From: Primulina eburnea
Lineage: Eukaryota > Streptophyta > Magnoliopsida > Lamiales > Gesneriaceae
Length of the DNA stretch: 64,000 bases
Reading direction: 5' to 3'
NCBI RefSeq assembly: GCF_022965805.1
Contig: NC_133104.1
Coordinates: 27,834,069-27,898,068, forward strand
Position 1 is the first letter of the stretch. Every line of letters begins with the position of its first letter. The notes beneath the pieces are model-generated. The model made no database searches and had not been told where the DNA came from. It saw only the letters and a list, made by a program, of their open reading frames with translations. The position numbers were made by a program, and so were the translations under genes. Positions 20,553 through 31,775 of the stretch are shown here, one piece after another.

Positions 20553-21575
20553 CTACTAAGGCATCGCCTAGTAGAGGAGCAGAGTCTGGGTGGGGAGAAA
20601 TTTTGTTTTCTTACTAAGGCATCGCCTAGTAGAGGAGCAGAGTCGGGGCGGACAGAAATTTTATTTTCCTACTAAGGCATCGCCTAGTAGAGGAGCAGAG
20701 TTGGGGCGCGGAGAAATTTTATTTTCCTACGAAGGCATCGCCTAGTAGAGGAGCAGCGTGAGAAATTAAATATTCATGTTAAGGTATCACCTAGAAGAAG
20801 AGTTAGAGGGCGGTGATGTGGAATTTTTATTTTTCTGCTAAGACATCACCTAGCAGAGGAGTTAGATGGTGGAACTGTTGAATTTTATTTTCCTGTTAAG
20901 GTATCACCTAGCAGAGGAGTTAGAGGGCGGGGATGTGGAATTTTTATTTTCCTGCTAAGACATCACCTAGCAGAGGAGTTAGAGGGTGGGAGTGTTGAAT
21001 TTTTATTTTCCTGCTAAGGTATTACCTAGCAGAGGAGTTAGAGGGTGAGAGTGTTGAATTTTTTTTTCTGCTAAGGTATTACCTAGCAGAAGAGTTAGAG
21101 GATGGGAGTGTTGAATTTTTATTTTCCTTCTAGGGTATGACCTAGCAGAGGAGTTAGAGGGTCAGAGTGTTCAATTTTTATTTTCCTGCTAAGGTATCAC
21201 CTAGCAGAGGAGTTAGAGGGTGGACTGTTGAATTTTTATTTTCCTGCTAGGTATCACCTAGCAGAGGAGTTAGAGGGCGGGGATGTGGAATTTTTATTTT
21301 CCTGCTAAGGCATCACCCAGCAGAGGAGTTAGAAGGTTGGAGTGTTGAATTTTTATTTTCTTGCTAAGGTATCACCTAGCAGAGGAGTTAGAGGGCGGGG
21401 ATGTGGAATTTTTATTTTCCTGCTAAGGTATCACCTAGCAGAGGAGTTAGAGGGTGGGGGTGTTGAATTTTTATTTCCCTACTAAGGCATCGCCTAGTAG
21501 AAGAGCTGCGTGAAAAATTGAATTTTCCTGCTAAGGTATCACCTAGCAGAGGAGTTAGAGGGTAGGGATTTTATT
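20553..21575. repeat. Hairpin minisatellite, about 59 bp x 18
   Basis: Each unit has a 22-base inverted repeat such as CTGCTAAGGTATCACCTAGC(AG), then 'aggagttagagggcgggga' and a T-rich tail ending 'ttttattttc'. Units 1-4 and one later unit carry the variant CTACTAAGGCATCGCCTAGT(AG). The array lies between integrase and the antisense gene, like the unrelated 54-bp array in E1. Unequal unit lengths (48-60 bp) come from changes in the T-rich part. There is no coding potential. Confidence 0.92.
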
Positions 21576-21819
21576 TGCCCTAGCCGGTTAATAATATCAT
21601 ATACAAACTCCGAAGAAGCCATAAATTCAAATGCAAAATGCTCAATGTTGCGTAAAGCGAGTTCGTACATGCCAAAAAGCGTGCAAAAGAAAGTAACCAA
21701 ATGTAAACATCGCAAAAGTCGCATAGTACTATGGAAAGTAAAGTGGTGCAGAAAGTAACAGAATATGGCCCGAAGGCATACAATGTCTGCAGAAATAAAA
21801 AAATAACAAAAGTAACGGT

Positions 21820-23996
21820 CTAAGAATCGGGGGGAAGACTCGCTACAAAAGCCTCAATGTCGATGAAGTCAATAGAGACACCTGGCGGAGGATAGCCCTG
21901 AGCTTTGAAGAGGCCGACCGCACCCTCGAAACCTACCTCCAAGAAATGATAAGATTTAGGAGCGCAGATATCGTTGAACTCCTCAGACTTGAGGAATTCG
22001 TCCTTGAATGAAGAGGCTTCGGAAGCGTGTTACGCCTTGGCGTCCTTGAGGTCCCTATGGATTTGTGCTACCTCAGCTTGAGCAGTCTTTAACTGTTCCT
22101 TCAGCCTCTGGTTCTCCCTCACGATGTCCTCTGTCAGTCGCTGGAGCTCGTGTTTCTCATTCAGAAGCTCTTGTTTTTCTTTCAGAAGCTCGTCACCTCG
22201 AGCTTGGGACTCCAAAAGCTCCTTAGCATGTGTCGCTTTCATCTCATCGATAGTAGCCTGGAACTGTTCACGAAGAGCCATGCCCTCGCGCAAGTCTTGG
22301 CAAGCAGTAGATCGAGTGGCGTTGGCATGCTGCACCAATTCCCCTATGTACATCATGCCCTGGATAAATAGACAAGAGTGAAAAGATGACAAGAAAATCA
22401 TACATGTATTGGACATCAATCTAGAGACTAGAAGGAGAAATATACCTCAGTGATGCTGCTGCGTGTCCGGCGAGTGAGGTCAGACCACCCCAGTGAATTA
22501 ATGAACGCTGCATCCGCATCGGAAGGAAGATGATACATTATCTTCTGAGCCAGCTGAGTAGGACCCCGCCCCACAATGGTTGTATCTGATGTGTATAGAG
22601 GATGTACCCCTGATGCAGGGGGAGGCCCCTCATCCGACCCTGACCCTTCTGGAGAAGAGACCGACACGACTGAGATCTCAGAAATCTTGCGCTTACCAGA
22701 ATGCGGGACTGACGGGCTAGGATCAATGGACGTCTTCTTCTTACCAGGCGGAGGAGGTGGAGAGGAGGCTCGCTTTGGGGCGGAGGAGGATGAGACTGCC
22801 TTTTTCTTCGCAGCAGTAGGGGAGCTAGCGGCCTCTTCGCAGTAGTGGAGCAAGAACCTGTTTTCTTCTTCTCAGCAGCATTGCAATCTCCCTTTGTGCC
22901 CGTCATGACTGCTGGAACGACTGATTTCTGAGGGGCAGAGGATGAACTCCCAACTTTCTTTTTTGCAATCTCACATTGCAGTGCGGCATTCATGATTCTA
23001 GCACCTGCAAATAAAAACAGTGAAACAAATGAGAATATCGTCAAAGAACACAATAAGCAAAAGAGAAATAGAAAGGTTGAAGAGATGAGAGTATCTACCA
23101 GCGTTCTCCTTCAGTTTAATTTTCGCGGGACTTAACCCGGCATGGCACAGGATATCTTCAGACAGAAGTTGGGGAATGCTAAAGCATCGATCTCCTAATA
23201 CACTATTTATCTCCAGATACTCCTTATATTTCTTGTAACTCTTGGAAAGGTCGGGCTTGGTGAAAATAGGGTACCAATCTGTGAAACAGGTCAATTCCTT
23301 AGGAGGCTGGATAAAGAAGTAATAATTTTTCCAATCCTTCACATGACTGGGAGCCCCGTCAAAAAGCTTATGACTAGACCGACAAGTCACATAAAAAGGT
23401 CCTTCTTTTGATCTGGACAGAACAAAGAAGTAGGAGAAAGTGGTGCAATTCAAAGGGAGGTCTAAGGCCCGGAATAGCACAGCAAAACAGCTTATCAAGC
23501 GGAGAGCATTGGGAGTGACCAGACCTAGATGCACCTGATAGTATTTGCTCAATTCTTGGAAGAAATCGCACAAGGGAAAACGGAGACCGACATCAAGGTG
23601 GTGCTGAAAGAAGGTGTAGCAGCCCTTGGGAGCTAGGTAGGTTAGGTCCTTAGCGGTAGGAATGATGATCTGATGGGATGGAGGAATGTGCCACAAAGTT
23701 CTAACTTTTGATTCGCTGCCAGAAGGGATTTGGGATGACAAATGACCGTACCATAAGTTATCTGCCTCAGATATGTTCATTTGTTGGGTCACGTGACGGA
23801 CTTACTTACCCGGACGACTATGAGTGATGGCTTCCTCCTGAGGAGGATCGAGGGTAAAATCAGGATCAGCTAGGGAAGTCCTACCCTGGCTAGACTCGCT
23901 GGACCTGCTAGACTCGCTGGACTTGCTAGACTTGCTAGACTCGCTGGACCTCTCGGAGTCACTCGAGGAATTAAACTCAGAATCAGATAAAGACAT
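21820..23996 (-). pseudogene. Antisense Transposase_28-like gene of E2 with three exons
   Basis: Start ATG at 23996; a Ser-rich acidic N-terminus is followed by one in-frame stop (TAA, 23804-23802). The same frame then continues through the domain with 'LWYGHLSSQ', 'GCYTFFQHHLDVGLRFPL', 'LVTPNALRLISCFAVLFRAL' and 'VKDWKNYYFF'. Exon 1 ends at 23099 (TG|GTAGAT). Intron 1 is 23098-23005, ending TTTGCAG. Exon 2 is 23004-22446, Ser/Lys/Pro-rich, with a frameshift near 22850. Intron 2 is 22445-22360 (GTATAT to ATCCAG). Exon 3 has a coiled coil ('ENQRLKEQLKTAQAEV') and a tail with 'FKDEFLKSEEFND', interrupted by one TAA at about 22028 and ending TAG at 21822-21820. Same design and position as the E1 gene at 2381-4442. 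Function is unknown. Confidence 0.75.
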
Positions 23997-24104
23997 GGGT
24001 GCTACGGATAATCAAACAGCAAAAGGAGAGAACTGACACAGGAAGAGACGTGAAAGAATACTCAAAAGGCCGCAAGGATGAACCGATGACGAGCACAAGT
24101 CTGA

Positions 24105-24900
24105 TGCACGCTCGTGCGGGGCTAGGGCGCATCAGGCGAGCGTGGCGAGTGGCGCTCGGGCGAGCGTGGCTGTGCTCGAGCGAGCGGGGCTGTGCTTAGA
24201 CGCTCGGGCGAACTTGGGCGGCGAGGGCAAGCGTGAGAGGGGCGAGCTGGGAGCTCGGGCGGACGTAAGCTCGAGCGAGCGTGGGCGCGCGGGGTGCTTA
24301 GGTGCTCGGGCGAGCGTAGGCGGTCGGGCGAGCGTGAGAGGGGCGAGCAGGGCGCTCGGGCGGGCGTGAGAGGGGCGAGCGGGGAGCTCGGGCGGACGTA
24401 AGCTCGGGCGAGCGGGGTGCTTAGGTGCTCGGGCGAGCGTAGGCGGTCGGGCGAGCGTGGGCGCGCGGGCGAGCGGTGTGCTCGGGCGCTCAGGCGAGCA
24501 TGACTCGGGCGATCAGGACGCTTGGGCGGACGTGATCTCGACAAGCGTGAGCTCTGGCGAGCGTGGGCGGTCGGGCGAGCTCGGCAGGGGCGAGTGTGTG
24601 GGCGCCTTGGCGCGCACGGCAGTGCGGTTCGGCAGGGGCGACGCATGGCGAGGGCGAGCGTGGGATTTGCGACTGTGGGCACTCGGCGAGGGCAAGCGTC
24701 TGGCAGGTGAGGAGGAGATGGGCGAGGCGCTGGCACTGGGCGAGCGTGCGCTGAGAGCAGGGACGCGCTTGGCGGTTTGGCGAGACGCTGGCTGTGGGCA
24801 ATGGTTGCTGCGCGCTGGGCGAAGCGCGGCTCGGACGATGGCGGGGCGGCGGCTGCGCACTGGGCGAGGCGCTGACTCGGGTACGACGGTGATGACGGGG
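24105..24900. repeat. GC-rich tract of GCTCG/CGAGC inverted motifs with internal duplications
   Basis: About 800 bp very rich in G and C inside AT-rich surroundings. It is built from 'gctcgggcgagcg' and close variants; GCTCG-GG-CGAGC is itself an inverted repeat. Larger duplications are visible: 'ggtgcttaggtgctcgggcg' occurs at about 24294 and again at about 24416, and 'agaggggcgagc.gggagct' at about 24235 and 24370. It lies upstream of the antisense gene, between its ATG (23996) and a possible TATA near 25025. Long ORFs on both strands here are Arg/Pro/Ala- or Gly-rich translations of the repeat, and I do not call them genes. Confidence 0.85.
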
Positions 24901-25020
24901 TGATGATGAAACTGCGTTAGGGTTAACTCATAGATGAAGCGTGGGCGGGTAAGAGCTGACGAATGAATTGCAGAGGAAATTTTTTGTGGGAGAAGTAAGA
25001 ATTGAAGTAGGGGAGGACCA

Positions 25021-25030
25021 CTATTTGTAG
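25021..25030 (-). promoter_or_regulatory. Possible TATA-like box for the antisense gene of E2
   Basis: Minus strand CTACAAATAG lies about 1 kb before the ATG at 23996. Weak by itself; proposed by analogy with the clear TATA boxes upstream of the antisense genes in E1. Confidence 0.25.
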
Positions 25031-25310
25031 GGGAACTCAGACCAAATCTTACCATTTAGAGGAGATTGCGATTTGATTTGATATCTTTTCCTTGCGGAGC
25101 AGGATTATGATTTGATTTGTTTCCAAATCTTCGGAGACTGGCGAACGGTAGAAAAAATTCACGGCCTCGATCCCCGTGATTTTCGCAGCGGCAAACATCG
25201 TTCGTTAAAGACAAACGAAATAAATTTTTCTATTACGGTACGTCCTCGTCGCCGGTAAACCAAAGACAACACAACTAATCGAACTTTGAACCTACGATTC
25301 ATCTCGACTT

Positions 25311-25322
25311 GGGAGGGGGAGA
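25311..25322 (+). other. Polypurine tract of E2
   Basis: GGGAGGGGGAGA lies 4 bases before LTR C, the expected place for plus-strand priming. Confidence 0.8.
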
Positions 25323-25326
25323 CTGG

Positions 25327-25732
25327 TGATACCCCATGGATGTGCCTAGCCCAGATGGATGACATGGAGGGGCCAACTACTCTCGGCTCATCCCAAGCTC
25401 AAATGGAAGACAAGCCCATCAAGGACCCAAGTATAGATGGGCCTAGCCCAAATGGAATACAAGCTCATCAAGGGCCCATGTATCCTCTTATAAATACCAG
25501 GTTTGAGTGTTCAGTTGATTCATTAACTATATTGTTTTCAGCAACACCCTTAGCTGCTCCCCCCATATATCCTTAGTCACTGACTTGAGCGTCGGAGGGA
25601 ATACGCCAGGACACCCTCCTGGCCCGCTCTTAACGGTCTTTTTTTTTATTTCAGGCTCAGGGTCATCTTAAGGCCCATGTCTGAACTAGTGACGCTCGTT
25701 GGGATCGGAGCCTAAATTTCCTGTGAGTATCA
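25327..25732 (+). repeat. E2 LTR C (3' LTR)
   Basis: 406 bp, TGATACCCCATGG to CTGTGAGTATCA, followed by the target-site copy GTTAT. It is more diverged from A and B by eye than these are from each other. Confidence 0.93.
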
Positions 25733-25737
25733 GTTAT

Positions 25738-27491
25738 CATGTTTTTAAAAAAAAAGATTCGAGGTCCATCTATATTTTTCAAAAGAAAAATTTAATTTTT
25801 TTAAAAACTTTACCCTACCTTCAACTAAAAATTGTTAGGCATAAAAAAATAAGATTTTATTTACTAATAAAAAAATTAGCTGGAATAGTAAATCAAGAAA
25901 GGTGATTACGCCTTAATCTATAATTCTTGGTCTCAGAAGGACCGCCGTTAAAGCAGTTAGACGTCATGGGTTTGATTGCCGTCTCAGAAGAATATTCCTT
26001 AACGATAAATCAGTGCTGTGTTTGACTTTTTTAAGTCATCCATTGGCTCATTTAGATTAGACAGATGTTTATATTTTTATCTTAAATTGACAACTATTAA
26101 ATTAATTAATATTTTATAAATATACTAAAATCTTACGAGCCCGGAAGCTTGAATCTTGATTCATGAAATTGAACTGAAACAAACCGACTTCGAGGGGTCG
26201 AAGTTAACGTTTATCCGATACCAAACTTGAATTACTGTTTAACAATTTTGAATTGCTTGCATGTAAGCTTGGTACTGTGAATCTTGTTAATGTTGACTAA
26301 AAACTCAACGTGGTAGGAAGTAAGCAATCACGTATTAGTGTACAAACCAATCAACCAGCACAAGATATTTTGCCATTTGTTCTCATCACAATGGGTTAAA
26401 GATCGATGTAAGGCTAGCATGAGCTTTCTCTGAGTAAACACCGACTCCAATATTGCATAATTCTTGTCAACTTTCGGTATGACATAAAAGTAAGAAATCT
26501 TGGCAAGAATGCACAAGTTATCTATCATCTAGTATTTCCTCGCCAATCTCAGTCTACCCCATTAAGAAATCTTGGCAAGAATGCACAAATTATCTATCAT
26601 CTAGTATTTCCTCGCCCATCTCAGTCTACCTCATTTCACTGTAACCAGTATACTTTCTAGCATAATATTGTATTTTTCTTCCTTTTGCGTTATATTTAAG
26701 TGGGTCAACTGAAAAACATACACTAACATTGTTCTCACGAATGTAATGAATTTCTTGGGCAACTCATTAGTCTTGAGTGTCTACATCAGTCTCATGAGAG
26801 ATCATAGCACATGCATCAACTCACACATGCAAGTGCTTGAACCCAAGAGTTTCAAATAAAACTGCTCGCCATTAGGCTAATCAGTAGGCCACAAGCTGAG
26901 TTCAAACTCTAAAAGTACTGATTTTCACAAAATGCATACCAAAGGCATATGCACAATGTTACAAGAATCCTCCTACAATCTTCAACAAGTGTAGGCTTTG
27001 GAGTTTGGATCAAAACGGACACGAACCCGGTTGTGGCATGACACTCTGCATCATTGAGCTAACATTGAGCTAACCAAAACAAGTTATTTGATAATCAAAA
27101 GACCAGGTGATCTCACCTCTACCTTTGAGATATCAAAGGCATTAACGAGGAAAAATATGTAAAGCATGGGCTAGAATACATCTCAAGAGCAACAAGATGG
27201 AAATATATTACAGGTAAATATCATGTATTTAAAGTAGAACATGAAGCCAGTACAAAGCAACAACAAATATAAAGGTAACCCAAACTTGGAATTGGAACTC
27301 ACCAATTGACAGCGACTAAGAGCCAGAAAACAAATCACAACCATAAACCACCCACTTGCTTTTATAAAACAATACTCAACACTAGGTTACCTCTCAACTG
27401 ACTCAACTGAATAACCCATGCTTCGAACCTTGTCAATAAAAACCAAGACGTCTACAAACAAAGAGCTTATTTCTCATCACTGATTTTCTTG
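25738..27491. other. Intergenic AT-rich sequence, no gene seen
   Basis: No ORF with recognisable domains. Contains a 72-bp tandem duplication at 26491-26634. The last part (about 27300-27491) is probably the 3' flank or UTR of the RanBP1 gene on the minus strand. Confidence 0.5.
26491..26634. repeat. 72-bp tandem duplication
   Basis: Two copies beginning 'taagaaatcttggcaagaat' at 26491 and 26563, differing at about four positions. Confidence 0.9.
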
Positions 27492-29173
27492 CTACTCAGT
27501 GTCGTCCTTTTTCTCACCCACATATGAAAGTGCCTCCTCTTTTGCCTTTGGCTTCTCTTCACTATCTTTTCCTTCAACGCTCAAATTTTCAAGAAGACTG
27601 GCAGCAGTGTTGGCTTCTTCACTCTCTCCACCGCCCTGTGCCACAGATTCAGTGATTTCTTCAATTTTATCTTTAAAAGCTTTGCAATCTGAAAGCAATA
27701 CAAAGAGTAAGAAGGCATAAAAATTTATACAGAATACAGCTCAACATCGAATTATTAAAATATCAATCACAAGTAAGTTCTTATCACAAGCAAACAAGAG
27801 AAAATTTACTGAGTTATAACTATATTCGGCAAAAGTTGGATTGAACTAAAACTTAGGTTTCACACATGATCTTCCAGGCGAGATCGAAGAACAATTTTCA
27901 TAATATAATCAGTCCAATACCAACTTTAGTCAACAATAGGAACACCACAATAGGCCTAGAGAACCAAAGTAATTTCAGATAACAATTATATGTCAATGAA
28001 AAGGAGCGGGGCATGTACAATCCCAACTGCTATATCAAAGAACACCAATCCAATCAACATATCATATGAAGCATGAACTGGCAAATCTGGGGTGCAAAAT
28101 TCAACTAAAACAAATTATTCAGTAATCTAACCAGTAAGAAATGAAAATAAACCAACTAGGAGATAGAGTATATCATCTTACTCTCAACTGACGGAAAACG
28201 AATACAGAAGGTCTCATACTTCAGCTCTCTGTCAGCAAAATCAGCAGCATGCCATACACAAGACTTGTCATTCCCATGATGCTCTTGAACCGAAAATGTG
28301 GGCAGCACTGTAGGCACCAATCAAAACCAATAATTTACATAAATGCCACGATATTGTCAGATTCCACAATTCTTTAAACAAAGATTATTACTAAAGTAGC
28401 GCAAAGTACATGCAAAAAGAATGATAACTATAAATTAACAAAAAAGAGCAACAGTATTTGCTTACGAAGATGATTGGCGCAAATTTTTAGGGTCTTATTC
28501 TGCCTCATGACAATCCTAACTTTGCCATTCACCTTGTCCTTCAGTAACTTCACGGTCCCAACTCCCCTCCCCTCTCCTTCCATTGGTTTCCTTCCATGTC
28601 AAATCTATACAGCTTTGCCTTCCTATCAATCATACATAATCAACACTTGATGATAATTTCAAAAGTAAAACATTATCACAACCGTGAACAGTCACAGAAA
28701 AAAAAAACAGCTTCACAGACCCGCATCAATCAATTCAGTAAAATAAAAAAATAATAAAATAATAAAAACTCCAACAAAATAAGTAGAGAGTACAACTTCA
28801 TCCCCCAGCCAATCACAGTCCATTCAACAAAACCAAACCATTCATGGTTACCAAACTATTGCAGTGATCCCAAAATCCACCACCATCACGTCTATCGCGT
28901 AAAAAACAAGCGACCTCAATTTGCATCCGGGGCATAAACAACTAAAAACCCAAAAAATAAGATTTTACTATTTACCCAAAATTACGTCCGAGAATAGAAC
29001 ACTCACAAATTCAGAAGAATTTCTTCATTCTCCTCGCCGGTGACGACACTAACTTCTTCAAGCCTGACGATCGGGGCCACAGGTGCTCCGGTATCCTCAT
29101 CTTCAACCGCTGGATGGGGGTCTTCCTCATCTTCTTCTCTATTTCGAGCTGCGGGTTCTGCTACGTTCGCCAT
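27492..29173 (-). CDS. RANBP1: Ran-binding protein 1 homologue, 4 exons, frame broken by a 5-bp duplication
   Basis: RanBP1 binds Ran-GTP and acts with RanGAP in nucleocytoplasmic transport and mitosis. Exons: 29173-29007, 28622-28466, 28307-28182 and 27688-27492, all with GT-AG introns and matching phases. Exon 1 gives an acidic N-terminus with '[15 protein letters not shown]'. Exon 2 has '[15 protein letters not shown]', then '[19 protein letters not shown]' and '[11 protein letters not shown]'. Exon 3 has '[19 protein letters not shown]' and '[11 protein letters not shown]'. Exon 4 has '[18 protein letters not shown]' and an acidic Lys/Glu tail. Without the break the product would be about 213 aa, usual for plant RanBP1. 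In exon 2 (28563-28573) a GGGGA unit is doubled, adding 5 bases and producing a TGA at codon 80, so as written only 79 residues are encoded. Whether this is a real null allele or a sequencing error cannot be told here. It is the only convincing host gene in the window. Confidence 0.88.
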
Positions 29174-29897
29174 TATTAGCAGAGAATAACTGCAGGGAAA
29201 GTAGAGACACTGGGAGTGGCATACGGAGTAGGGTTTCGGGTTTGTGAGACGAGTGTTTGAAATTTGGGGTTAAATGCTTATATGGATGCCTGGAAGGGCC
29301 ATTGGCCAATACTTACAGGGAGGGCCTATGTGGCTATTAAGCAAATTATAACTAATATATGTTCATACTGTATTCGGAGGAGCAGCCAGATTTCCATTGA
29401 TCCCCTCCATGGTGTTCCTTCACTTTGGCCGGGATGTCTCATATACTACCAAGGGCATCTCCAATCTCAACGTCAAAATTTGATATCGGGTTTCCTCCAA
29501 TGGAGCTGTTCAATTTTGCAAAACAGCACAGCTTCATTTCCATCTATGTCAAATTTGGCGCAAAGGATTTTTAAAAAAAAAAATTTATTTTTTTATTATA
29601 AATATTTATATTATATTATTTATATAATGATATGATATTATTATAGTAATTTAATAATTAGATATATTTAATAAAAAGAAAAAAATAAAAAAATATTTTA
29701 AAAAAAAGAGTGGGTGGAGCTCTTCACTCACCTCGACCTACCTGGGTCGAGCTCGACCCACCTCGAATATTCGACCCAATTTTTTAAGACCGCAGTGTAT
29801 TCTGAAATCATGGATTTATTTTTTATCTCATACAACTCTCTTTCCTCTATTTAAAAAAGTTAAAATCTCTTTTATTTAATTATTAAATTTTAAATTG

Positions 29898-29899
<2 letters not shown>

Positions 29900-29957
<58 letters not shown>
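29900..29957. repeat. (AT)n microsatellite, about 29 units
   Basis: Uninterrupted AT dinucleotides within the 5' region of the Harbinger element. Confidence 0.97.
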
Positions 29958-29961
<4 letters not shown>

Positions 29962-30005
29962 TTTCTTTTTAAAGTTACGTTCCGTGTCGTTTCGTCGATC
30001 CTTGC

Positions 30006-30208
30006 CATTCCAAACTCATCTACATTCAAAACTTATCTACAAGTCATAACTTATCTACCAGTCAAAACATATCTATCAGTAAAAACTCATCTACCAGTCC
30101 AAACGTATCTATCAGTTAAAATTCATCTACCAGTCTAAACTCATCTACCAATCAAAACGTATCTACCAGTCAAAAATCATCTACCAGTCCAAAATGCATC
30201 TACAAGGT
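30006..30208. repeat. Minisatellite, about 17 bp x 12
   Basis: Imperfect units of the form 'aaaac.tatctaccagtc'. Located just upstream of the transposase start (30273), so in the leader or promoter region of the element. Confidence 0.88.
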
Positions 30209-30372
30209 ATCTATATAAAGTAATTATTGTATCATATTTTCATACAAATTTTATTTTCTTTCTAAATTAAAAATGAATCTGTATTCTCTATTTGATGCAA
30301 ACACATTTAGCTCATCTTCATTGTTAGATAATGAAGATGATATTCAATTTGTCGAAGAGTTTGAAAATACAA

Positions 30373-31775
30373 TGTTGGAACATTTCATATTCGCAATCTT
30401 GATTTTGATGATAACAAAACTTGTTATTTTGTTTCTAATGATTTACCTAAGTGCGCAGGAAGTTGGAACTGAACAAATAATCCGTTAAACGAGCCAAAAC
30501 TGAAGCTAAAAGATGCGAATCGAAAGTACCAGCTGATTGCCCAAACTGAATAAGCTCAACTGATATATCAAAGAACACTTCAACTGATTGTCCAGCTGAT
30601 AGGTGGTTCAGCAGAAGACTTTCAGAAGCCCGACCAGCTGATGAAGTGCTCAACTGATGAAGAGCCCAGCTGATCAAGTTCAACTGACGAGTTAACTGAT
30701 TTCACCAGCCCAACTGAATATCAGTTCAGATGACAAGTTAGGTGCATCAGTTAGGATTCAATCAGTTGCAGATCAAGACAAGCTTACCTAAGTGGATTCC
30801 AGCTACGAACAACGATACAAAAGCTATTGTATGATCAAGGTACAATAATGGACGTTGCAGCAACACTTAAAGACAAAAAGTTCCAGCAAAGATGTCGGAA
30901 AATTCGAGACATGAATCTCAAGGAACGCATTCAAGCTGCAACGGATACAATTATTGGGTCTCACTGTACGATCAGTTTCCTGCCTATAAATAGAAGATTA
31001 GTGAAGATTAATATACAACAAGTGTGTGAAGAAGATAGAGAGAAAAAGGGCACACATATTGCATATCAGCTTACAAGAAGCAATCAGCCCAGAGAGAACA
31101 CTTCATCGTGTTATCAGTTTAGTTTAGAAGCACAATTCTCTCAGTGTGTGAGAACACCTTTCGGGTTGTTTTTTTGAGATTAGTTCACACACACACACCA
31201 CCACTCAAAATACCGTCTTGTACAAAGACGTAAAACTTGTGTATGTAGTTTTGACACTTAGACGTTAAAAAAGTGTTGACTGGAAGGTGAAGCCTTCAGT
31301 CTAGACTAGAGTTCAGTTAGGCAGTGGGTATGTTCTAAGTTGGGTGGGTTTGTACAAAGTGTTGTATAAATCAAAATCTTCTAGTGGATCCTGCCTAAGG
31401 TGGTATAAAGGGTGACGTAGGAGCAGTTGAAGTCTCCAAACATCCATAAACATATCTTCTGTATTAACTGCTCAACTATATTTCTTAAACTGATATGATC
31501 AGATCAGCTGCTATCAGTTCAATTATGTCCATAGCTGAACTGATAAAAGCCATAATTGATTCCCCATATTTCACTCGATCAGTTTACTCAAGTCATTAGA
31601 TTTTAAAATCTATCAGTTTTTCTTAACGAATGATTACTTCGAGTGTTTTCTGCTTAGTTTGAAACCAAACTCGATCTACTTCATCGATGTATACATTCTT
31701 AGAACACGAAATTTTGTAGCTCATTTATAATATTGTGTTTAAAGTACTCTCGCAGGTGCCTGAACTGATCCATCA
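30373..31775 (+). mobile_element. Solo LTR of the E5 family, inside the transposase gene
   Basis: TGTTGGAACATTTC to GATCCATCA, flanked by TACAA and TAGAA (one mismatch). The start and several internal blocks match the LTRs of E5 ('cgcaatcttgattttgatg', 'gtgacgtaggagca', the 'aactgat' rich part). 1403 bp. The ORF at 30827-31177 inside shows no domain. Confidence 0.85.

Larger units (their letters stand above)
14344..25732 (+). mobile_element. E2: complete but dead Tat/Retand-type retrotransposon with doubled 5' LTR
   Basis: Bounded by TSD GTTAT (14339-14343 and 25733-25737). Order: LTR A, LTR B, primer site, gag, PR, RT, RNase H, archaeal-type RNase H, integrase, hairpin minisatellite, antisense Transposase_28-like gene, GC-rich tract, polypurine tract, LTR C. 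Total 11.4 kb. The layout matches E1 region by region. Frameshifts and stops occur in gag, between PR and RT and in INT, and there are catalytic changes in PR (DNE) and RT (YVDE). Confidence 0.93.

Noticed and set aside
20553..21575. Regularly spaced palindromic repeats resembling a CRISPR array
   Set aside because: The 'spacers' are themselves near-identical between units, and the array lies inside a plant LTR retrotransposon. It is a minisatellite.
24122..24736. Long Pro/Arg/Ala-rich ORFs on both strands
   Set aside because: They translate the GC-rich GCTCG repeat in several frames at once, as expected where stop codons are rare; no domain.
25930..25990. Possible tRNA-like or SINE sequence with a B-box-like 'gggtttgattgcc'
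   Set aside because: No convincing A box, and no cloverleaf can be drawn; too weak to report as a feature.
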